Source: Chryseobacterium paridis
GTDB taxonomy: Bacteria > Bacteroidota > Bacteroidia > Flavobacteriales > Weeksellaceae
Reading direction: 5' to 3'
NCBI RefSeq assembly: GCF_016595215.1
Contig: NZ_JAENHK010000010.1
Span: 1,473,390-1,537,389 of the forward strand
DNA length: 64,000 nucleotides
The notes below the pieces were generated by a model that was not told where the DNA came from, searched no databases, and worked only from the letters and a program-made list of their open reading frames with translations. Below, piece after piece: positions 52,391 to 60,932 of the stretch; positions within the stretch are counted from its first letter, which is position 1, and each line of letters opens with the position of its first letter. A program made the position numbers and the translations under genes.

Positions 52391-53044
52391 ATGGACACTA
52401 TTGAAATTATCAAAACCGGAGTAGGTTTCAATGACCCGTTTGAACCTATCATTTCAGATCTAAAAGGAGAAGCAAAAGAGTCTTATTCAATCGAAGTATC
52501 TGGTCAGGGACAGCTTACCGGACTTTCTTACACAATACCTGCACACACGGAAGGAAGAATTACAGCTACGCTTCAGATATCGGCCTTATCGAGTCAGGAT
52601 GTAAAAGACCTTAATGATCTGGCAATAGGAATGTTGAATGCTTCCTATAAAGAAGAGGTAAAAGAGTATGAAAAAACTTCAGCCAGTGCTAACCTATCCG
52701 TTTGGACCTGGTTTTTCGGAGGCGGAGGAGCTTCTGCTTCTTATGAAAAAACAAAGAACACCATGAAGTCTAAGGGCCTTACTGAAGGGCAAATCACTAC
52801 CTTAATGAATGCGTTTCTTGAAAAAGCAAAAAATATGTCATCCGTAAAAATTGACTTCTACGTTAATAATTCTGCGAACGACTATTCTGTATCTGGTGAC
52901 CTTTATTTATATACAGTTTCCGGATCGATCAGTACCGAAAAAGGTACATCACAATACCGTATGCTAGCAGATCAGGCTTCAGCAGGTGGCCCTCCTCCAT
53001 CAGGTGGTGGAGCTCCTTCTTCAGGAACTATTAAATTGAACTAA
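52391..53044 (+). CDS. Soluble protein of unknown function, regulated with 60402
   Basis: 217 aa, no signal peptide. Gly- and Ser-rich centre (NLSVWTWFFGGGGASASYEKTKN), a helix (LTEGQITTLMNAFLEKAKN), beta strands, and a Pro/Gly-rich C-terminus (GGPPPSGGGAPSSG). I do not recognise the family. Preceded by the shared operator-promoter and followed by a strong terminator, so it is monocistronic. Confidence 0.78.
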   Translation: MDTIEIIKTGVGFNDPFEPIISDLKGEAKESYSIEVSGQGQLTGLSYTIPAHTEGRITATLQISALSSQDVKDLNDLAIGMLNASYKEEVKEYEKTSASANLSVWTWFFGGGGASASYEKTKNTMKSKGLTEGQITTLMNAFLEKAKNMSSVKIDFYVNNSANDYSVSGDLYLYTVSGSISTEKGTSQYRMLADQASAGGPPPSGGGAPSSGTIKLN

Positions 53045-53071
53045 CACTATTTTAGTGAAGATCTCAAAATT

Positions 53072-53105
53072 CGGAACAGTCTTTTCTATGCTGTTCCGGG
53101 TTTTA
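53072..53105 (+). terminator. Terminator after the 52391 gene
   Basis: CGGAACAG/CTGTTCCG arms with an 11-base loop, then GGTTTT. Confidence 0.8.
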
Positions 53106-53172
53106 GTATTGATCATAATGAATAAGATATCAGGTATTAATCATCCTGTTGTTCCCTCTAAAAACCAAAATC

Positions 53173-54192
53173 ATGAAACTAAGTAATGAAGAATTGGCCC
53201 TTCACGATGTAATGGCCAAAAAATTACCCGAACTTATTGAAGAATACTTCAAAAGACCTGAAATCACTTCTGTTGGCGTTTCCTTAAAAACCGTTAATGA
53301 TGAATTAACCAATAAGCTTAGCTATACTTTTGGAGTAACCAAGAAACTACCCTTATCAAAAGTATCCAACCCTATTCCAGCCACTATTTCAGGATACCCT
53401 ACAGATGTTATTGAACTTGAAGTTCAACCCAATACTTTAGCTGAGCCTAATCCTGTCATTGAAGCAACACGTCATGAAAAAACCGATCCATTAATCGGAG
53501 GAGTCAGTATTTCAGCAAATGGCGGACTTATGCATGGTGGAAAAGAAGTAAGAGGAAATGGTACTTTAGGAGTAATGGTCAATAAAAAGAATGATGATAA
53601 CCCCTATATGATGACCTGTGCTCATGTATTGGTAGGTACAACCACAAAACTTGATTCAGATGTATGTCAACAGTCAAAATGGGAAACCACTTTAGAGTAT
53701 TGCCATGATTGTGCTGCGTTAAAGAGTTATTACCATGAGAACGTTTATTTTCAAAGAGGCTCATCAACAATCGATGCATGGCTGGACTGTGCTATTGCAA
53801 GAAAAGGCTGGTTCAGAAATGCCACAATAGGAAAAGTATATGGTATTGAAAATGTCATCAAAGGATTTGCAGCTATTGACGCCTCAATCATTGGTAGCGA
53901 AGTAACTAAAAGTGGAATTACCACAGAAATTACCACAGGAAATATAACCAGCATTACAACTTCACTCAGACTTGATAATTTTGATGGAACAGAGGTAATT
54001 GGCAATAATCTCACTATGATAAGAGGCAAATCAGGGCGTTTTTCCAATTCTGGAGATTCGGGATCTGCTATTTTCACAACCAATGGTTCTCTATTGGTAG
54101 GTATACTTGGTGGCTCAACAGCTTCTGCTGACCTTACCTTCGCTTCTCCTGCTGACGCTATTCTAAGCAAATGGTCAGACCTAAGTTTCTAG
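53173..54192 (+). CDS. Trypsin-like serine protease without signal peptide
   Basis: The ATG at 53173 is used instead of a TTG at 53149. 339 aa. N-terminal domain (1-100: VGVSLKTVNDELTNKLSYTFGVTKKLP…IPATISGYPTDVIELEV), then a chymotrypsin-like fold with His 151 (TCAHVLVG), Asp 205 (DAWLDCAIA; Asp 201 is the alternative) and Ser 296 (NSGDSGSAIF). The IP-x-x-I-x-G-x-x-TDV N-terminal motif occurs in other cytoplasmic bacterial trypsin-like proteins. No export signal, so it should act inside the cell; such proteases are known as effectors in conflict systems, but that use is not shown here. Confidence 0.85.
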   Translation: MKLSNEELALHDVMAKKLPELIEEYFKRPEITSVGVSLKTVNDELTNKLSYTFGVTKKLPLSKVSNPIPATISGYPTDVIELEVQPNTLAEPNPVIEATRHEKTDPLIGGVSISANGGLMHGGKEVRGNGTLGVMVNKKNDDNPYMMTCAHVLVGTTTKLDSDVCQQSKWETTLEYCHDCAALKSYYHENVYFQRGSSTIDAWLDCAIARKGWFRNATIGKVYGIENVIKGFAAIDASIIGSEVTKSGITTEITTGNITSITTSLRLDNFDGTEVIGNNLTMIRGKSGRFSNSGDSGSAIFTTNGSLLVGILGGSTASADLTFASPADAILSKWSDLSF

Positions 54193-54230
54193 AATTAAAA
54201 TTCTTTTCAATCATATCATTTCTACATCGA

Positions 54231-54256
54231 AGATGGGCTTACCAGTCCATCTTTTT
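54231..54256 (+). terminator. Terminator after the protease gene
   Basis: AGATGGGCT/AGTCCATCT stem (one G-T pair) followed by TTTTT. Confidence 0.78.
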
Positions 54257-54463
54257 GTATGTAAAATACCTGACACTTTTTTTCATTTCTTTTTTTCATA
54301 AGGGGAAACCCCTAATTTATAAAATTGGGTGTTTACTCTCTTTTATACCTTATCCTTTAATTTGAAATTTGTGAATGATCTAAGTGATTTAAGTACTTAT
54401 ACGATCAAAAATTTGAACTGCTAAAATTATCAAACAAACCTATTACAAATTAAATATTATATT

Positions 54464-54994
54464 ATGCCAAATTACAGACAACTTTTAGAAACAGCTTCAT
54501 CCTACTTGCCAACGTCCTGGTTGGGTTGGGCAGCAACAATAGGAACGACTCTATTTGCAACCGTAGGAGTTCCCATAATTCACGATTTATATCAACGCTA
54601 TAAAAGCTATGTTCTTCCTGCAGATAGAAGTGCTTCATTTTTAAGAGAAGGTGGAATTCATGGTCTGACAAACAACTCAGACATTAATATTGAACAACAC
54701 TTTGATACATTCAGGCAAATCAATGATCTAAGAAATCAGCGACAAGATACTGTCCGTGCTAATCTTTCACCCCTGGGAAGATTATTATCAAGATACTTAA
54801 GAGAAGGCCACTCAGATATTGATGCTCTTATTGCAAGGAACCTGGCAATCATAGCTCCTGGAAGAGATCATGTAACTAGCGAAGAATTTGAATTAGCTCT
54901 ACAGCAAGCTATCATGGGAGGAACGCGAACGAGAGGTTCACTGACCTACTTTGCCAGAAAAATTGGTGAACCAATTTATAATTTGATAGGATAA
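54464..54994 (+). CDS. Membrane-anchored protein of unknown function
   Basis: 176 aa. One N-terminal hydrophobic segment (SWLGWAATIGTTLFATVGVPIIHDL, 18-42) and a polar helical domain (FDTFRQINDLRNQRQDTVRANLSPLGRLLSRYLREGHSDIDALIARNLAIIAPG). Not recognised. A TTGGGTGTTTACTCTC at 54325-54340 recalls the shared operator box of 52391/60402 but with other spacing to a TTAATTTGA. Followed by a terminator. Confidence 0.7.
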   Translation: MPNYRQLLETASSYLPTSWLGWAATIGTTLFATVGVPIIHDLYQRYKSYVLPADRSASFLREGGIHGLTNNSDINIEQHFDTFRQINDLRNQRQDTVRANLSPLGRLLSRYLREGHSDIDALIARNLAIIAPGRDHVTSEEFELALQQAIMGGTRTRGSLTYFARKIGEPIYNLIG

Positions 54995-55048
54995 TATTTC
55001 CACAAGCAATATTATCTTTCATAGTAAAGAAACATTATATCATATAAA

Positions 55049-55083
55049 AACAGCGCTATGTATAATACTCAGCGCTGTTTTTT
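55049..55083 (+). terminator. Terminator after the 54464 gene
   Basis: AACAGCGCT/AGCGCTGTT perfect arms, 13-base loop, then TTTTTT. Confidence 0.9.
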
Positions 55084-55390
55084 ATTCATTAAGGATTACC
55101 GTTTTTCTTCAATCGTTAAGATCTTATTTTCTTGCTCCAACAACTCCTTTCATCTTCCACTACCCATAATAACGGACTTGATGAAAGCTTCATACAGCAT
55201 TTCAATTTTAGATACTGAGCGTTAATTATTTATTAAATAATAATCATCATTTCTTCCTATTAGCCCATGAATAGTAAAAAATCATATACATTATCCCCAA
55301 TAAAAAAATTGATTAAATTTTTCAATCAATTTCTGGCATTATTTTTTAATACTCGTACATAACTTATCACTAAGGCGAAAAAAATAAACT
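55084..55390. other. Gene-free stretch
   Basis: AT-rich, no full gene. On the minus strand a 16-codon in-frame piece reading KELLEQENKILTIEEKR (about 55097-55150) looks like a C-terminal fragment of a lost helical protein. Confidence 0.3.
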
Positions 55391-55612
55391 ATGACAGTAA
55401 ATGGCAAGCAATACCATATAGGTATGTCAAAGCAGGATGTGTTGGAAGACAATGGTATCGGGGAAAATTCGTATTCAGCCAATACATGGTATTATATCAT
55501 TAGAAAAAAGTTTTTAGCAGGTAAAGAAGTTTTATTTGTAGAATTTGAAGAAGAGGTCGCTGTTCGTTTTTATATCCGATATGTTTACAGAAACATTAAA
55601 AAAAGTCTTTAG
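55391..55612 (+). CDS. 73-aa protein of unknown function
   Basis: MTVNGKQYHIGMSKQDVLEDNG…: small, soluble, with Y-rich strands (ANTWYYIIRKKFL; EVLFVEFEEEVAVRFYIRYVYR). The start has GKxYHxGMSKxDV, as in small outer-membrane assembly-like or SmpA-type folds, but the evidence is thin. Single gene, convergent with the CPBP protease. Confidence 0.6.
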   Translation: MTVNGKQYHIGMSKQDVLEDNGIGENSYSANTWYYIIRKKFLAGKEVLFVEFEEEVAVRFYIRYVYRNIKKSL

Positions 55613-55621
55613 GGTAAATTA

Positions 55622-55648
55622 TAAAAAACACTTACAATAATAAGTGTT
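55622..55648 (-). terminator. Terminator of the CPBP protease gene
   Basis: AACACTTA/TAAGTGTT stem; on the minus strand T6 follows. It lies 15 bases beyond the stop of the minus-strand gene and could also stall plus-strand transcription of the 73-aa gene. Confidence 0.75.
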
Positions 55649-55662
55649 CTGATTACATCTTT

Positions 55663-56559
55663 TTATTCCCCTACAACTCTAGTTACTTCATCAATTTTCT
55701 GTTCCGGTAGTTCCTTTCGCCTTCTCCAGAAGAAGTAAGCAACAATCACTGTAGCAATGGGCAATGCAATTCCAAATTCGTCAATGTAATAATTGGTATT
55801 TCCATTATCCACCGTAAGAGGAGTAAGAATAGACTGGATAAAAAGATTATGACTGGCATGCATAATAGCACCCGTCCAGAGGCTCCCCGACTTTAAACGC
55901 AACCATGTAAATATGAAGCAGCTCGCAAATATCATAACCGTAAAGCAAGTAAGCGCCAACCACTTAGGACCTCCTGTATTATAATTGGAAAAAAGCAGAA
56001 GAGGATAATGATAAAAAGACCAGATGAGACCCATCCATAAAGATGTAACAGTATATGAGCTCATCTTTGCTAGCTGGGGAGTAAGAAATCCCCGCCATCC
56101 AATCTCTTCACCTAAGGCAGAACCTACAGAACGCACCATACCAAAACTGCTCATCAATATGATATACAACACCAGTGTTGCTCCGTCAGACAAATCCCAT
56201 CCCATTCCTTTACCCACGTCTGTTATAAACTCATGGTTGTAAAAACCTCCGACACCACTGATCCAAATGATGATATAAGGAATCAGTGAATACAGGAGAG
56301 GAACACAATATGCTAATAATTGGTATTTCGTAAGCCCCCATTTCCAGCCCAAAGAAGAAATAGGAATTCCTCTCAATCGACAGGTAAGCAAAGCTGCAAT
56401 AGCAGGACACCACATCACAATGGTAGCATAAGAGATCACACCTCCACCCAATTTTCCGGTATGGATACACATATAATAAACTGGAAGGCAGAAAAGCAAA
56501 GTGAGCCCAAGGTATGTGGCTACATTCTTCCTAATGTCAGAAGTTGAAGTATTTCCCAT
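55663..56559 (-). CDS. CPBP-family intramembrane metalloprotease (CAAX/Abi type)
   Basis: 298 aa with eight or so hydrophobic segments. Motif 1 GEEIGWRGFLTPQL (Glu 151, Glu 152, Arg 156), motif 2 SFYHYPLLLF (His 184), motif 3 AIMHASHNLF (His 237), the full Rce1/CPBP set. Family members cleave prenylated or peptide substrates in the membrane, and some protect producers against their own bacteriocins. Divergent from an HTH-membrane protein, 212 bases apart. Confidence 0.92.
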   Translation of the reverse strand: MGNTSTSDIRKNVATYLGLTLLFCLPVYYMCIHTGKLGGGVISYATIVMWCPAIAALLTCRLRGIPISSLGWKWGLTKYQLLAYCVPLLYSLIPYIIIWISGVGGFYNHEFITDVGKGMGWDLSDGATLVLYIILMSSFGMVRSVGSALGEEIGWRGFLTPQLAKMSSYTVTSLWMGLIWSFYHYPLLLFSNYNTGGPKWLALTCFTVMIFASCFIFTWLRLKSGSLWTGAIMHASHNLFIQSILTPLTVDNGNTNYYIDEFGIALPIATVIVAYFFWRRRKELPEQKIDEVTRVVGE

Positions 56560-56771
56560 AAATAGATTTGGTGTTTTGGTTTATTAATTTTAAAATTACT
56601 GGTTACTAACAGATTATACAGTTAATACAATAAAATTACACTTAATTTTAATACACTGATCGGTTTTGAAAATTATATCACTTACCATTATTCACTCTTT
56701 TTTAGTGGTGAAAAAGATGTAAATTAGCCTACGGAACCGACAAAAAAGATCCTCTCAGAATACGTGATGCC

Positions 56772-57341
56772 ATGTCAAAATTAAAAACAGAAAGAGAACA
56801 GAAAAATCTAACTCAGGAAGAATTAGCAGAAAAGTCTAAAATTTCTGTAAGAACCATTCAGCGAATAGAATCAGGGACAGAACCTAAAGGACATACCCTT
56901 CGTGCATTGGCACAAGCATTAGAAATACAGGAAAGTGCTTTACAAAATATAATGATTCCAGCTCTGACCAGTGATGAGGTAAAAACAGAAACAAAAGAAG
57001 AACAACCTGCCGTAAATTATGCTCTTATTAAAATAATTAATCTTTCTTCATTACCTTTTATTGTAATTCCTCCATTCAATATTCTGGTTCCACTTCTGTT
57101 GATGTTTAAAATGAAACAAAGAAATAAGACCAGCAAGCAGATCATTTCCATTCAAATCTTATGGACGATAATGGCACCTATTATTTTTATGCTGGGAATC
57201 TTTTTAAAGCTTGGACGACAGTTTACTTTGATCCTGATCATCCTGATTATACTCTCCAATGTCTTCATCATCCTTCGCAACGCAGCTGAAATAGACCGGA
57301 AAAGAAAACTATATTACAAACTGAATTTCAATATGATATAA
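56772..57341 (+). CDS. XRE-type HTH protein with C-terminal membrane domain
   Basis: 189 aa. N-terminal HTH (LKTEREQKNLTQEELAEKSKISVRTIQRIESGTEPKGHTLRALAQAL, 4-50), polar linker, then three hydrophobic segments (ALIKIINLSSLPFIVIPPFNILVPLLLMF; IQILWTIMAPIIFMLGIFL; LILIILIILSNVFIIL). Membrane-tethered one-component regulators of this type exist in Bacteroidota. Probably controls the divergent CPBP gene; inference. Confidence 0.85.
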   Translation: MSKLKTEREQKNLTQEELAEKSKISVRTIQRIESGTEPKGHTLRALAQALEIQESALQNIMIPALTSDEVKTETKEEQPAVNYALIKIINLSSLPFIVIPPFNILVPLLLMFKMKQRNKTSKQIISIQILWTIMAPIIFMLGIFLKLGRQFTLILIILIILSNVFIILRNAAEIDRKRKLYYKLNFNMI

Positions 57342-57428
57342 TAACCTTCGGGCTATTGTCGGGTTTTTGTCGGGGTCATTTTTAATAAAATAACTTCTGA
57401 AAATATAATCTTTGTCAAAATCTTAATA

Positions 57429-58916
57429 ATGACAAAGCACGCTCAAGCTATCCTCTTTTTTTTACTATTTCTTTTTGGTAATACCTCTGCGCAAATAGAA
57501 AAAACAGATGATCTTTACAAAACAATTATGTCCAGAGACAGTCTGTTTTTTTCGGTTGGCTTTAATACCTGTAATGTTGGACAAGTGGAAAAACTATTAA
57601 GTGATCATTTCGAATTTTACCACGATAAAGATGGCATTTCCGATAAAAAGAAATTTGTTATTGATTTTAAAAAAGGATTATGCAAAGCACCAGACATCCG
57701 TCAGGCTAAAAGAGTTCTGGTTCCTAACAGCATCCAAATCTATCCAATGTATCAACATGGGAAACTGTATGCTGCTATCCAAAATGGTGATCATTTGTTT
57801 TATGAGAAGGAAGTCAATGAACCTGAAAAGCTGGTAGGTTCCGCTCAGTTTACTAACCTTTGGTCATTAGAGAATGGTGAATGGAAATTAACCCGATCAT
57901 TGAGCTTTAATCATCAGGCAAAGGAAAGTAAAAAGGATGAGGTTTTTGATAATGATCAAGCGATTGAAAACTGGTTAAAAGAAAATAAAATACCCACTCT
58001 GGGTATCGGTATTATTGAAGACAATGAATTAAAACAGGTAAAGGTTTTGGGCGAAATAAAAAAAGGGGTTAAAGCACCTCTCAATACCTATTTCAATGTT
58101 GCTTCCCTTACCAAACCTGTAACAGCAATGATTGCGCTTCGCCTGATAAGTCTGGGAAAATGGAAATTGGACGAACCCCTCGACCAATATTGGATAGATC
58201 CAGATCTTGTACATGATCTGAGATATAAAAAACTGACCACCCGGATAATCCTGAGCCATCAGACAGGCTTCCCCAATTGGAGATGGATGAATGCTGATAA
58301 AAAGTTAAACTTCCTGTTTGATCCGGGAACAAAATACCAGTATTCCGGAGAAGGATTTGAGTATTTAAGGAAAGCATTGGAAAATAAATTCAAGAAAACA
58401 CTTGAACAACTCGCTCAGGAATTGATTTTTCAACCCCTGAAAATGGATGACACCAGCTATATCTGGAATCCAAACACCGATGAATCAAGATTCGCTATTG
58501 GATACAACAAGGAAGAAGTCCCCTATCCAACAGAAAAAAAGACAACAGCCAATGCAGCTGATGATCTTCACACCACAATAAAAGATTATGGAGACTTTAT
58601 GACCAGTGTTATGAAAGGTAAAAATCTTAATCCGGAAATATTCAGGGAAATGATCGAAAGACAGGTAAAAACAAAAGAAAATAAATACTTTGGATTAGGA
58701 TTCGAAATCTATGATCTGGGAAATGGTAATTATGCTTTATCTCATGGTGGAAGTGATCAGGGATCACAATGTATCGCTTTTATATTGCCCCAATCCGGAA
58801 AAGGTATTTTGATATTTACCAATGTGGACGATGGATATAAAGTATTTGAAAAACTGATCGTTCATTACCTTGGAGAAGATGGGAAAAAGATTGTTGAAAT
58901 AGAAACGGGTAAATAA
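57429..58916 (+). CDS. Exported serine hydrolase, class C beta-lactamase-like, with N-terminal NTF2-like domain
   Basis: 495 aa. Signal peptide (ILFFLLFLFGNTSAQ). Residues 30-165 look like a DUF4440/SnoaL NTF2-like domain (FFSVGFNTCNVGQVEKLLSDHFEFYHDKDGI..WSLENGEWKLTRSLSF). Residues 180-485 are the penicillin-binding/class C fold: SLTK nucleophile (Ser 226), YSGEG as the Tyr motif, HGGSDQGSQ as the KTG-like box. Periplasmic hydrolase, likely of peptides or esters; resistance role not implied. Fusion of the two domains is common in flavobacteria. Confidence 0.88.
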   Translation: MTKHAQAILFFLLFLFGNTSAQIEKTDDLYKTIMSRDSLFFSVGFNTCNVGQVEKLLSDHFEFYHDKDGISDKKKFVIDFKKGLCKAPDIRQAKRVLVPNSIQIYPMYQHGKLYAAIQNGDHLFYEKEVNEPEKLVGSAQFTNLWSLENGEWKLTRSLSFNHQAKESKKDEVFDNDQAIENWLKENKIPTLGIGIIEDNELKQVKVLGEIKKGVKAPLNTYFNVASLTKPVTAMIALRLISLGKWKLDEPLDQYWIDPDLVHDLRYKKLTTRIILSHQTGFPNWRWMNADKKLNFLFDPGTKYQYSGEGFEYLRKALENKFKKTLEQLAQELIFQPLKMDDTSYIWNPNTDESRFAIGYNKEEVPYPTEKKTTANAADDLHTTIKDYGDFMTSVMKGKNLNPEIFREMIERQVKTKENKYFGLGFEIYDLGNGNYALSHGGSDQGSQCIAFILPQSGKGILIFTNVDDGYKVFEKLIVHYLGEDGKKIVEIETGK

Positions 58917-58956
58917 ATTGAAGCATTTAAAGAAAACTTTAAATAGGTAAGCTTTA

Positions 58957-59129
58957 TTTTTTAACGCAAAGATTTATAATCACAATATGTAGTCTAAGAG
59001 AGCAAAGAATGCGACAAAGTCACTGAAGAAGTATACGGATAAAGCGTTCGCTTAATACAATCAATGAAGTTGATTGAAGTCTTTGCTGTCTTAAATAAGC
59101 ATTATCTAACTTATTCTTTGCGTTAAAAA
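58957..59129. repeat. MITE-like element E6, 173 bp, 15-base inverted ends
   Basis: TTTTTAACGCAAAGA (58957-58971) and TCTTTGCGTTAAAAA (59115-59129). Internal GAGCAAAGAATGCG and GAAGTCTTTGCTGTCTTAA match the other copies in theme. Lies between the serine hydrolase and glutaminase stops. Confidence 0.65.
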
Positions 59130-59161
59130 TAATAGATCGTCACAAAATATAGTGAAGTTTT

Positions 59162-60175
59162 TTAAAATACACTTAAATCATATTGCTTTACGAAATCAAG
59201 GATCATATGGTACCCAGCCAATGAATTCCCATGCTGATCCAAAGCAGGACTGAAAACTCCAATTCCCATTTTTCCGGGAACACTTACTGTAATTCCGCCT
59301 CCAACACCCGACTTGCTAGGCAAACCAACGGTTCGGGAATATTCTCCACTGAATTCATACATTCCAGCTGTAAGCATTTGTGATTCTATGAGTTTTGCGA
59401 TTTCCTTATTTTTATATTTAGAATCCCCATCAAACCGAACACATTGATTTGCGAAAAAATAACCTATTTTAGCTAAATCTTCAGCGGTTAGCTCAATAGA
59501 ACATTGTTTGAAATAATTATCCAGCTGATCTTCATTCCCTGAAATCAATCCATTATTTTTCATCAGATAAAACATCCCACGGTTACGATTTCCTGTGGAT
59601 TTCTCAGATTCATAAACGGATTTGCTATAATCAATTTCCTGATTTTTGGTAATATACCTTACCATATCTAAAATTTTCAGGAATGGTTTTTCGCCATCGC
59701 CGGAAATTAATGAAGTCGTAAGAATAGCGCCTGCATTCATCATAGGATTAAGAGGCTTCCCTGTAGTTTCAAGATTGGAAAAATGATTAAACGGTTTATC
59801 GCTTCCGAAATATCCCATTTTATCAAAAATATTCTTTTCCCCTTTTTCATTTACAGCAACCATTAAAGCAACGATCTTAGAAATACTCTGCATTGTAAAT
59901 TTTTTGCTGACATCACCTACATTCACCACTTTACCATTTTTATCTACAACAGAGAAAGCTATAGCTTTAGCATCCATTTTCCCTAATTCAGGAATATAAT
60001 CAGCTACTTTGCCTTGCGAATAATATGTTTTGTTTTTTTCGAGAATAGTGCTTAGCGTTTTTTCAGAAATCGTAGACATATCTACAGTTTTCTGAGCGTA
60101 GATTATTGTATTTAAAGAGAGAAAAGCTGCAACACAAATTCCCTTTGCAGAAAGTAAAAATCCGTTTTTATTCAT
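59162..60175 (-). CDS. glsA: Exported glutaminase
   Basis: Start set at the ATG at 60175, which opens a signal peptide (MNKNGFLLSAKGICVAAFLSLNTIIYAQ); the longer frame to 60220 adds a non-signal extension. 337 aa. Beta-lactamase-like glutaminase fold: FTMQSISKIVAL with SxxK (Ser 97, Lys 100), KPLNPMMNAGAI, GNRNRGMFYLMKNNG, GLPSKSGVGGGI. Converts glutamine to glutamate and ammonia. Most relatives are cytoplasmic, so the signal peptide points to periplasmic scavenging. Confidence 0.92.
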   Translation of the reverse strand: MNKNGFLLSAKGICVAAFLSLNTIIYAQKTVDMSTISEKTLSTILEKNKTYYSQGKVADYIPELGKMDAKAIAFSVVDKNGKVVNVGDVSKKFTMQSISKIVALMVAVNEKGEKNIFDKMGYFGSDKPFNHFSNLETTGKPLNPMMNAGAILTTSLISGDGEKPFLKILDMVRYITKNQEIDYSKSVYESEKSTGNRNRGMFYLMKNNGLISGNEDQLDNYFKQCSIELTAEDLAKIGYFFANQCVRFDGDSKYKNKEIAKLIESQMLTAGMYEFSGEYSRTVGLPSKSGVGGGITVSVPGKMGIGVFSPALDQHGNSLAGYHMILDFVKQYDLSVF

Positions 60176-60293
60176 ATAGGTATTTTTTGGCCAATATCTT
60201 ATCATTAACCCAAAAAACAAATATAAAACATTTCATCTTCTATTCGAAATTCTCCCTGAAAATATGTAACCACCCTACTCATTACTATGAAGT

Positions 60294-60365
60294 AAGTATT
60301 TCTACTCAGAATAATAATTGGTCATTTCTACTCTAGAAAAAATGCGTTCTTCTTTGTTACTTTGA
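60294..60365 (+). promoter_or_regulatory. Two-box operator and promoter shared with the 52391 gene (copy B)
   Basis: AAGTATTTCTAC (60294-60305), 12 bases, TTGGTCATTTCTACTCTA (60318-60335), 21 bases, TTACTTTGA (60357-60365). Matches the copy at 52234-52305 in order and spacing. A third CTACTC at 60275-60280 continues the 26-27-base periodicity upstream (60275, 60302, 60328). Confidence 0.65.
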
Positions 60366-60401
60366 AATAGAAATTAAATAACCAATCAAAATAAAATCGT
60401 T

Positions 60402-60818
60402 ATGGAAACAGCAAACGTAAGCGCAAACGCAAACTCATCCGGTCAACTTCAATTGGGTGGAGGAGCTCAGTTCTGGGTTTATCTATCCCCTCAGAATAAT
60501 ACTCAGAAAATGATTTCAACATGGCGTGTCACCTTTTCACAGGGTAGTTGGAGCGATTCGATTTCAAGCGAAAATCCAACGAAACAAATTCAAACCCCTA
60601 ACCTGTCAGGTATTTTTAACATTACAGTAGAGTTGCTAAGTGGTTCAACCGGAACATGGAGACAAATACCTCCTCAACAGGGAAGCTATAATGAAATAGG
60701 CTGTAATTCAAACTGTGCTTCAATGGTCGGTATCGTTGCGGACAGTATCAATCCTTTCCCAGGTGCTATCAATGCGCATTTTTGGACTACATGGGATGCC
60801 ATGTGTAAGACCCAATAG
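60402..60818 (+). CDS. Soluble Ser/Asn-rich protein of unknown function
   Basis: 138 aa, no signal peptide. Polar N-terminus (METANVSANANSSGQLQLGGG), an Ig-like beta sandwich pattern (FWVYLSPQNN, STWRVTFSQGSWSDSIS, GIFNITVELLSG), and a Cys pair GCNSNC near residue 107 with a further Cys at 135. Not recognised. Shares its control region with the 52391 gene. A large bidirectional terminator follows. Confidence 0.75.
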   Translation: METANVSANANSSGQLQLGGGAQFWVYLSPQNNTQKMISTWRVTFSQGSWSDSISSENPTKQIQTPNLSGIFNITVELLSGSTGTWRQIPPQQGSYNEIGCNSNCASMVGIVADSINPFPGAINAHFWTTWDAMCKTQ

Positions 60819-60856
60819 AATAGAAAAAGGATAAAAACGTAAATCCTTATTCATAA

Positions 60857-60921
60857 ATTACCCATCTTATTTTTTTAAGCATACATGTGTTTACATTCTG
60901 CAAAAAATAAGATGGGTAATT
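60857..60921. terminator. 20-bp perfect inverted repeat, bidirectional terminator
   Basis: AATTACCCATCTTATTTTTT (60857-60876) with its exact complement at 60902-60921, 25-base loop, between convergent genes. Confidence 0.85.
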
Positions 60922-60932
60922 GCTTTTTGATA

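Noticed and set aside
57429..58916. True class C beta-lactamase
   Set aside because: SLTK and HGG boxes fit the wider serine-hydrolase group, but the N-terminal NTF2-like domain and sequence context do not match AmpC enzymes.
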